DNA from: JBCBWG01 sp039817205
GTDB taxonomy: Bacteria; Pseudomonadota; Alphaproteobacteria; Rhizobiales; Hyphomicrobiaceae
Reading direction: 5' to 3'
Assembly (NCBI GenBank): GCA_039817205.1
Contig: JBCBWG010000111.1
Span: forward strand, 1 to 9,988
Length of the DNA stretch: 9,988 nucleotides
Shown: positions 5,967-9,988 of the stretch, one piece after another
How the letters are laid out: the number at the start of each line of letters is the position of its first letter
Position numbering within the stretch: position 1 is the first letter of the stretch
Notes under the pieces: generated by a model
The model's input: only the letters and a program-made list of their open reading frames with translations
Databases searched by the model: none
Told to the model about the DNA's origin: nothing
Program-made: the position numbers and the translations under genes

Positions 5967-7193
5967 GCGGGCATTGCCGAACCGCCGCTCGATATAGTCT
6001 TCGACGATCTGTTTGAATTCGTTGGCGATGTTGGGACCGCGCAGCGTCATTGCCTTCTCACCGTCAATGAAGACCGGCGCGGCCGGTTGCTCTCCCGTCC
6101 CCGGCAGAGAGATCCCGATGTCAGCGTGCTTGGACTCACCCGGACCGTTCACAATGCAGCCCATCACCGCGAAGTTCAGCTCCTCAACGCCCGGGTAGCG
6201 CGTGCTCCAGGCCGGCATGCGTTCGCGGATCATGTCCTGGACGTCTTTTGCCAACTCCTGGAACACCGTTGATGTCGTCCGACCACATCCGGGACACGCC
6301 GCAACGATTGGGACAAACGCGCGGATGCCCATCGTCTGCAACAGCTCTTGAGCCGCAATGACTTCGCGCGTGCGATCACCGCCGGGCTCCGGCGTCAGCG
6401 AAAACCGAATGGTGTCGCCAATCCCGTCCTGCAGCAGAATGCCCATCGCAGCGGACGACGACACGAGCCCTTTCGAGCCCATCCCGGCTTCGGTCAAACC
6501 GAGATGCAGCGCATACTCGCAGCGACCGGCAAGCATCGTGTAGACGCGGATCAGGTCCTGCACCTGACTGACTTTGGCCGAGATGATGATCCGGTTCTTG
6601 GGCAGGCCGAGTTCGAGCGCGCGGTCTGCTGAGAGAAGCGCCGACTGCACGATCGCTTCGTGCATCACGGCCCGGGCGTCGACCGGTGTGGCGCTGGCCG
6701 CGTTCTTGTCCATCAAGTGGGTCAGCAGTTCCTGGTCAAGCGAACCCCAGTTCACGCCAATGCGGACCGGTTTGCCGTACTGCAGGGCTTTCTCGATGAT
6801 GGCGCTGAACTGGCCATCCTTTTTGTTTTTGAATCCGACGTTGCCGGGATTGATCCGGTATTTGTCGAGTGCCTCGGCGCAGGCAGGAAATTCGGCCAGG
6901 AGCTTGTGCCCGATGTAGTGAAAGTCACCCACCAGAGGCACCGTGATCCCGTGCGCGCGGAGCTGGTCGCGGATTTGTGGAACAGCAGCTGCGGCTTCAG
7001 CGCGATCCACGGTGATACGCACCAGTTCGGAACCCGTCCGGGCAAGCGCTGCCACCTGATTGACCGTTGCCCCGACGTCAGCTGTGTCGGTGTTTGTCAT
7101 TGATTGGACGACGACTGGCGCCTCACCGCCAACGACGACGCCGCCGACATCTACTGGGATCGACGACCTTCTTGGCGCTCTCAAATCGGTCAT
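5964..7193 (-). CDS. ispG: 4-hydroxy-3-methylbut-2-enyl diphosphate synthase (IspG/GcpE)
   Basis: The cytoplasmic iron-sulfur enzyme of the MEP isoprenoid pathway that reductively converts methylerythritol cyclodiphosphate to HMBPP. The 409-residue protein is full length: an N-terminal TIM-barrel starting with VQSMTNTDTADV (29-40), VPLVGDFHY and KYRINPGNVG (111-120), then the C-terminal 4Fe-4S domain with CPGC (C300, C303) and MGCIVNGPGE, giving the third cysteine C346 and the catalytic glutamate E353 with the same 7-residue spacing as in E. coli (C305/E312). The ATG at 7193 has only a weak Shine-Dalgarno, but the N-terminus matches family length. It is last in a minus-strand run after a transglycosylase and a secreted protein; the 190-bp gap upstream suggests a promoter of its own. 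Confidence 0.97.
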   Translation of the reverse strand: MTDLRAPRRSSIPVDVGGVVVGGEAPVVVQSMTNTDTADVGATVNQVAALARTGSELVRITVDRAEAAAAVPQIRDQLRAHGITVPLVGDFHYIGHKLLAEFPACAEALDKYRINPGNVGFKNKKDGQFSAIIEKALQYGKPVRIGVNWGSLDQELLTHLMDKNAASATPVDARAVMHEAIVQSALLSADRALELGLPKNRIIISAKVSQVQDLIRVYTMLAGRCEYALHLGLTEAGMGSKGLVSSSAAMGILLQDGIGDTIRFSLTPEPGGDRTREVIAAQELLQTMGIRAFVPIVAACPGCGRTTSTVFQELAKDVQDMIRERMPAWSTRYPGVEELNFAVMGCIVNGPGESKHADIGISLPGTGEQPAAPVFIDGEKAMTLRGPNIANEFKQIVEDYIERRFGNAR

Positions 7194-7265
7194 TGGGATG
7201 CTCGCACAAATGGGGCAGCAGTGGCTGTTGCGGTAGCAGGCGTGCCACGGTCAGTTTCGGCCGAC

Positions 7266-7294
7266 TAAGGACACAGGCGGTGCGAAGCCGTCAA
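7266..7294 (-). promoter_or_regulatory. Tentative ispG promoter
   Basis: On the minus strand TTGACG (7294-7289) is separated by 17 bp from TCCTTA (7271-7266). The -35 is near consensus and the spacing ideal, but the -10 is poor. Initiation would be near 7259, about 65 nt before the ispG start. The rest of the 7194-7383 gap shows no gene or clear terminator. Confidence 0.25.
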
Positions 7295-7383
7295 CGTCGC
7301 CGATGCGCCAACGTCGGCAAATTGCTTGGCTGGACGCGACCGAACGAAAGCAAAGCCGAGCTCTGCCGAACCATCTTCGAACG

Positions 7384-8040
7384 CTATTGCGCGGCCGTCG
7401 CTCCACTTGACGTGTCGGCCTCGACGCCGCGTCCAGTGTCCTCGCCGCCCGAGGTCACAGGTTCCGCTGCGGCGCTCCCCCCAGCCGTCTGCGCATCGGC
7501 TGGTTCAACGGGTTTTCCGATGCGGATCGTCTCGATGCTCTCGCGCAATTGCGCCTCGTATTGCGGGAACTCTTCGCGGGTCGAGTTGAAGTTAAAAATC
7601 AAGAGCTGCCCTTTGTAGCTCGTGAACAGCATGATGTTGTGGATGTCGGTATCGATTGCCGTCGAGGTCATTTCCATCAGGCCAAAGTCACGACCGTCGA
7701 TCTTAATCGTCTTGTTCTCGATCCATTTCAGGCCAGCGACAATGCGTGGCAAAACCTTGGTCAGCCGCTTGCGAAATGCGGTCAGCTGATTGGGCGCAAC
7801 AGCTGTCCCCTTGAGATCGTACGCAATGGTCGTCGTGGCCCGCTCGGTTCCAACGACAAAACTTGGCGGGCGGCCCCGCGCGAATTTCGTCTCAATGAGT
7901 TTGCGAGACAGTGGCTTGAACCCGACCGGCGCGTCGAACCGAACGGCGCCGTCTTCCATCGTGAATGTCGCCGCTTGGGTCCCGCTCAGCGTCAGACACA
8001 GGCCAGCGACCAGGGCAATCATAGCTCGGAACGGACGCAT
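7384..8040 (-). CDS. Secreted protein of unknown function
   Basis: A 218-residue protein not recognised by family. It starts with a clear Sec signal peptide (MRPFRAMIALVAGLCLTLSG, probable cleavage after TQA at 23), so it should be periplasmic or secreted; no lipobox is present. The body (about 25-174) alternates short beta-like and helical stretches (FDAPVGFKPLSRKLIETKF, AYDLKG, GRDFGLMEMTS, KGQLLIFNFNS, ESIETIRIG), a pattern that recalls the PsbP/DcrB-like fold, but this is a shape impression only. The last 44 residues are Ala/Gly/Ser/Glu/Thr-rich low complexity, probably disordered. GAGG lies 7 nt before the ATG. It follows the lytic transglycosylase by 70 bp on the same strand and may be co-transcribed with it, which would fit an envelope role. 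Confidence 0.8.
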   Translation of the reverse strand: MRPFRAMIALVAGLCLTLSGTQAATFTMEDGAVRFDAPVGFKPLSRKLIETKFARGRPPSFVVGTERATTTIAYDLKGTAVAPNQLTAFRKRLTKVLPRIVAGLKWIENKTIKIDGRDFGLMEMTSTAIDTDIHNIMLFTSYKGQLLIFNFNSTREEFPQYEAQLRESIETIRIGKPVEPADAQTAGGSAAAEPVTSGGEDTGRGVEADTSSGATAAQ

Positions 8041-8110
8041 GAAGAGGCCTCGTGTCAGAAGGGGTTCGATCGATCGAAGATTGTCGTGTTGGAGCCGAGC
8101 GGAGACAAGC

Positions 8111-9406
8111 TCAGCTTCCGCGACGGAGCCGCCGCATGAGCTCTCGGCTCGGATAGCTGTCCGCTGGCAAGCGATATTTCAGCTGAGCTGCTTTGACGGC
8201 GGCACGGGACTTGGCGCCGAGCTTGCCGTCAGCGCCGCCTGTGTCGTAGCCGCGCCGGATCAGCAGGCGCTGGACTTCCTTGATGTCCTCGTAGCCAAAA
8301 TTCTCGATTTGGCCGCGGCCCGCACGATAACGCGGCGCTCCAGCCAGACGGCTCGCGAAATAAGCAGCGGTCATCGCGTAATTGAGCGACTGGTTCCACT
8401 GCGGATAGATCTGGAAATTCTCGTAGGCGAGGAACGCCGGTCCGTTGCGGCCCATCGGCAAAAGCAATGACGCGCGCATACCGTCTGCTTTGATCCGACC
8501 ACCGTCACGCGATCGCACACCCCAATTGGCCCACTGAGAACGTGGGTGCAGGATCGCGAGGTCCGCCTCTTTCCAAGGCATGTCAGCTGGAACACGCACC
8601 TCTTGCAGCCACGGCTCACCACCCTTCCAGCCGAGATGGCGGATATAGTTGGCCGTGGATTCAACGATATCGCGCTCGCTGTTGTAGAGGTCGATGCGCC
8701 CGTCACCGTCGGCATCGACAGCGTGCGTGTTGACGTGGCTCGGCAAGAACTGGGTCTCGCCGATTTCGCCCGCCCAAGACCCCACCATGCGCTTCAGAGG
8801 GATGCGGCCGCTATCGACCAGCTTGAGTGCGGAGACCAGCTGCTCCTGAAACATCTCGGGACGGCGGCAATCATAGGCCAGTGTCGCGAGGCTGTTGAAG
8901 ATTTCGTACTGCCGCGTGAGGCCGGCACCGAAGTCACTCTCGAGCGCCCAGAACGCCGTGATCACCGGTCCCGGCACGCCGTACTTGGCCTCAGTCGCGC
9001 GGAACAAGGTGGCCTGCTGCGAGAGCTTCCGCTTGCTGGCCCTGAGGCGCGGTGCGGACACGAGCCGCTTGGAGAACTCGAGGAACGTCAGCGAGAAAAA
9101 GCTCTGACGCCTGTCGCGTTTGATGATGTTTGGAGCGAAGCGGATCGGGTCGTAGGCGCGCGCGAGCGTTGCGTTACTCACACCGGCAGCGGCGGCATTG
9201 GCGCGAAAGGCCCGCTTCCAGTTGGTGAATGAGCCAGTGTTCTGACAGGTCGATTTCGCAAATGCCGGCGTCGCGCCCCCTGTTACACCAGCTGTGGCAA
9301 CCAAGAAAGCGCCACAAACGGCAAAGGCTGACGCGCTTAAACTGAGACGAAACGGCGAACGCACACTCTCGCCCCGGTGGCACAGACACGTTGCCAACTT
9401 CGACAT
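8111..9406 (-). CDS. Lytic murein transglycosylase, MltB family, with C-terminal peptidoglycan-binding domain
   Basis: A 431-residue exported enzyme that cleaves the MurNAc-GlcNAc bond of peptidoglycan, leaving 1,6-anhydro ends. It has a signal peptide (hydrophobic 22-48, cleavage likely after PAFA at 50), an SLT_2/MltB catalytic domain (about 60-355) with the catalytic glutamate E156 in FWALESDFG, the GEIGETQFLPS motif (213-223), and an EF-hand-like DADGDGRIDL (231-240) as in Slt35. A PG_binding_1 domain (about 370-428) ends the protein. No lipobox is seen, so unlike E. coli MltB it is probably soluble in the periplasm. The frame also opens at a TTG at 9421, but the ATG at 9406 follows GGGGGA by 7 nt and is preferred. 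A near-consensus sigma-54 promoter lies just upstream. Confidence 0.93.
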   Translation of the reverse strand: MSKLATCLCHRGESVRSPFRLSLSASAFAVCGAFLVATAGVTGGATPAFAKSTCQNTGSFTNWKRAFRANAAAAGVSNATLARAYDPIRFAPNIIKRDRRQSFFSLTFLEFSKRLVSAPRLRASKRKLSQQATLFRATEAKYGVPGPVITAFWALESDFGAGLTRQYEIFNSLATLAYDCRRPEMFQEQLVSALKLVDSGRIPLKRMVGSWAGEIGETQFLPSHVNTHAVDADGDGRIDLYNSERDIVESTANYIRHLGWKGGEPWLQEVRVPADMPWKEADLAILHPRSQWANWGVRSRDGGRIKADGMRASLLLPMGRNGPAFLAYENFQIYPQWNQSLNYAMTAAYFASRLAGAPRYRAGRGQIENFGYEDIKEVQRLLIRRGYDTGGADGKLGAKSRAAVKAAQLKYRLPADSYPSRELMRRLRRGS

Positions 9407-9446
9407 TCTGACGTCCCCCAAATCCCAACAATTCTGACTTCAACCT

Positions 9447-9462
9447 AGCAGGGGTTGTGCCA
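9447..9462 (-). promoter_or_regulatory. Candidate sigma-54 (RpoN) promoter of the lytic transglycosylase
   Basis: On the minus strand the sequence TGGCACAACCCCTGCT matches the -24/-12 consensus TGGCACR-N4-TTGCW at every defined position except one (C for the first T of TTGC), with the obligatory GG and GC at correct spacing. Transcription would start near 9436, leaving a ~30-nt leader before the ATG at 9406. No upstream activator site was identified, and the match was found by eye. Confidence 0.5.
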
Positions 9463-9938
9463 AGCTCCGACGAGAGAACGACCGCCCGCGACGGCTCCGA
9501 CCAGCACCCCTCGGATGTTCATAGTGAATAGCAATAGTGGCCGCAAATCGCTTTCGTCAGAGTACTCTGTCATGCTGAGGGCCGGACTGGTTGAGTGGCG
9601 GACGGGGCGAAGACGCATGCGTCAACCGAAGACGAGGTTAAGAGTGCGAGGTCGTGAACCTTCGTTGCCAATCCTGAACGGAAACAGCACATCACCACCA
9701 AACGCGACGAACTTAGACATGCCTTTTGCCCTCGTTGATATGCAGCATTGTGAAATCGTAACGTCGTGGTCACATGCACGCCATGGCCAAACCGCAGACC
9801 CATGCTAGTTAAAACGTGCGCGGAGCTTTGACAGTTGCGATGAGGTCAGGAAGCGCGGCACGGCAGCACGCTACGTCAGCACCACACATCAGCACCACTG
9901 GCGCCGTCCGATCGACGCTCTTTGGTTGAGGACCGTAC
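9463..9938. other. Long intergenic region without a convincing gene
   Basis: About 475 bp between the transglycosylase promoter and the next gene. Frames open on both strands here give low-quality, Arg/Pro/Ser-rich translations without recognisable families or good ribosome binding sites. Visible structure: perfect 12-bp palindromes CAGAGTACTCTG (9558-9569) and GACGCATGCGTC (9612-9623), the latter inside a wider GGTTGA (9589-9594) / TCAACC (9622-9627) pair, and a direct repeat TCAGCACCAC at 9876-9885 and 9889-9898. No tRNA or terminator was seen. It could hold a decayed gene, a small RNA or regulatory sites. Confidence 0.5.
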
Positions 9939-9988
9939 ATGCTAGTCGACCTCGCACCCGCTGCCTCAGCCGTCAGCGAGTTCCTGAC
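9939..9988 (+). CDS. Start of an unidentified gene running off the right edge (3' partial)
   Basis: An ATG at 9939 is preceded by GAGGA (9928-9932) with a 6-nt spacer, the best ribosome binding site in this part of the window, and the frame stays open to the edge: MLVDLAPAASAVSEFL. Sixteen residues are too few to name a family; the beginning vaguely recalls DinB-like/TIGR03086 proteins, which often start M-I-D-L-x-P-A-A, but this is only a hint. The direct repeat at 9876-9898 lies just upstream and may be part of its control region. Confidence 0.5.
   Translation, partial: MLVDLAPAASAVSEFL

Noticed and set aside
7226..7245. Second sigma-54-like site (minus strand TGGCACGCCTGCT) before ispG
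   Set aside because: The distance between the GG and GC elements is too short for a -24/-12 promoter.
7067..7618. Open + strand frame over ispG and the secreted-protein gene
   Set aside because: Its translation is low complexity and lies antisense to well-supported genes; it is a frame shadow.
9455..9808. Possible small genes on either strand of the right-hand intergenic region
   Set aside because: The products look like random GC-rich translation, with no family resemblance or convincing ribosome binding site.
9828..9833. Perfect TTGACA -35 element
   Set aside because: No acceptable -10 hexamer is found 16-18 bp downstream.

Overview
The window looks like chromosomal DNA of an alphaproteobacterium of the order Hyphomicrobiales (Rhizobiales), perhaps near Hyphomicrobiaceae. 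This rests on a DUF1150 gene beside an Hsp20 gene, a ROSE-like leader in front of that Hsp20 gene, alphaproteobacterial RpoH-like promoter words, a PhaR-like C-terminus, and the protein flavour and GC-rich codon use throughout. Species cannot be named from the sequence alone. No transposase, integrase, phage gene, tRNA, rRNA or CRISPR array is visible; this is ordinary core/shell chromosome.

Left part (1-1460, + strand): the tail of a probable PHA-synthesis repressor (phaR), then a stress module. An Hsp20 chaperone sits behind an RpoH-like promoter and an ~80-nt leader that folds into three hairpins, the last one sequestering the Shine-Dalgarno and carrying the ROSE UYGCU signature. A small DUF1150 gene follows, with what looks like its own RpoH-type promoter. 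A good intrinsic terminator closes this block.

Middle (1462-5760): on the minus strand are a proline iminopeptidase (pip), with a perfect inverted repeat in front of its likely start, and a two-gene transporter operon: a DUF4212 small membrane subunit followed by a sodium:solute symporter of the VC_2705 type. Divergent from the operon across a 281-bp intergenic region is a LuxR/NarL-type response regulator that resembles CrbR/ErdR, the acetate/ethanol-metabolism regulators. No histidine kinase is present, so its partner must lie elsewhere. The arrangement suggests a carboxylate (acetate-like) uptake system with its regulator.

Right part (5964-9406, minus strand): a MltB-family lytic murein transglycosylase with a C-terminal peptidoglycan-binding domain, a secreted protein of unknown function, and ispG (MEP isoprenoid pathway), all in the same direction. 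A near-consensus sigma-54 (-24/-12) promoter lies just upstream of the transglycosylase. The last ~500 bp hold no convincing gene but several short palindromes; a new + strand gene with a strong ribosome binding site starts at 9939 and runs off the end.

Nothing here is clearly a new multi-gene system. The items most worth a second look are the heat-sensing leader, the candidate sigma-54 promoter, the pip operator-like palindrome, the regulator/symporter divergon and a 36-bp tandem repeat after the regulator.
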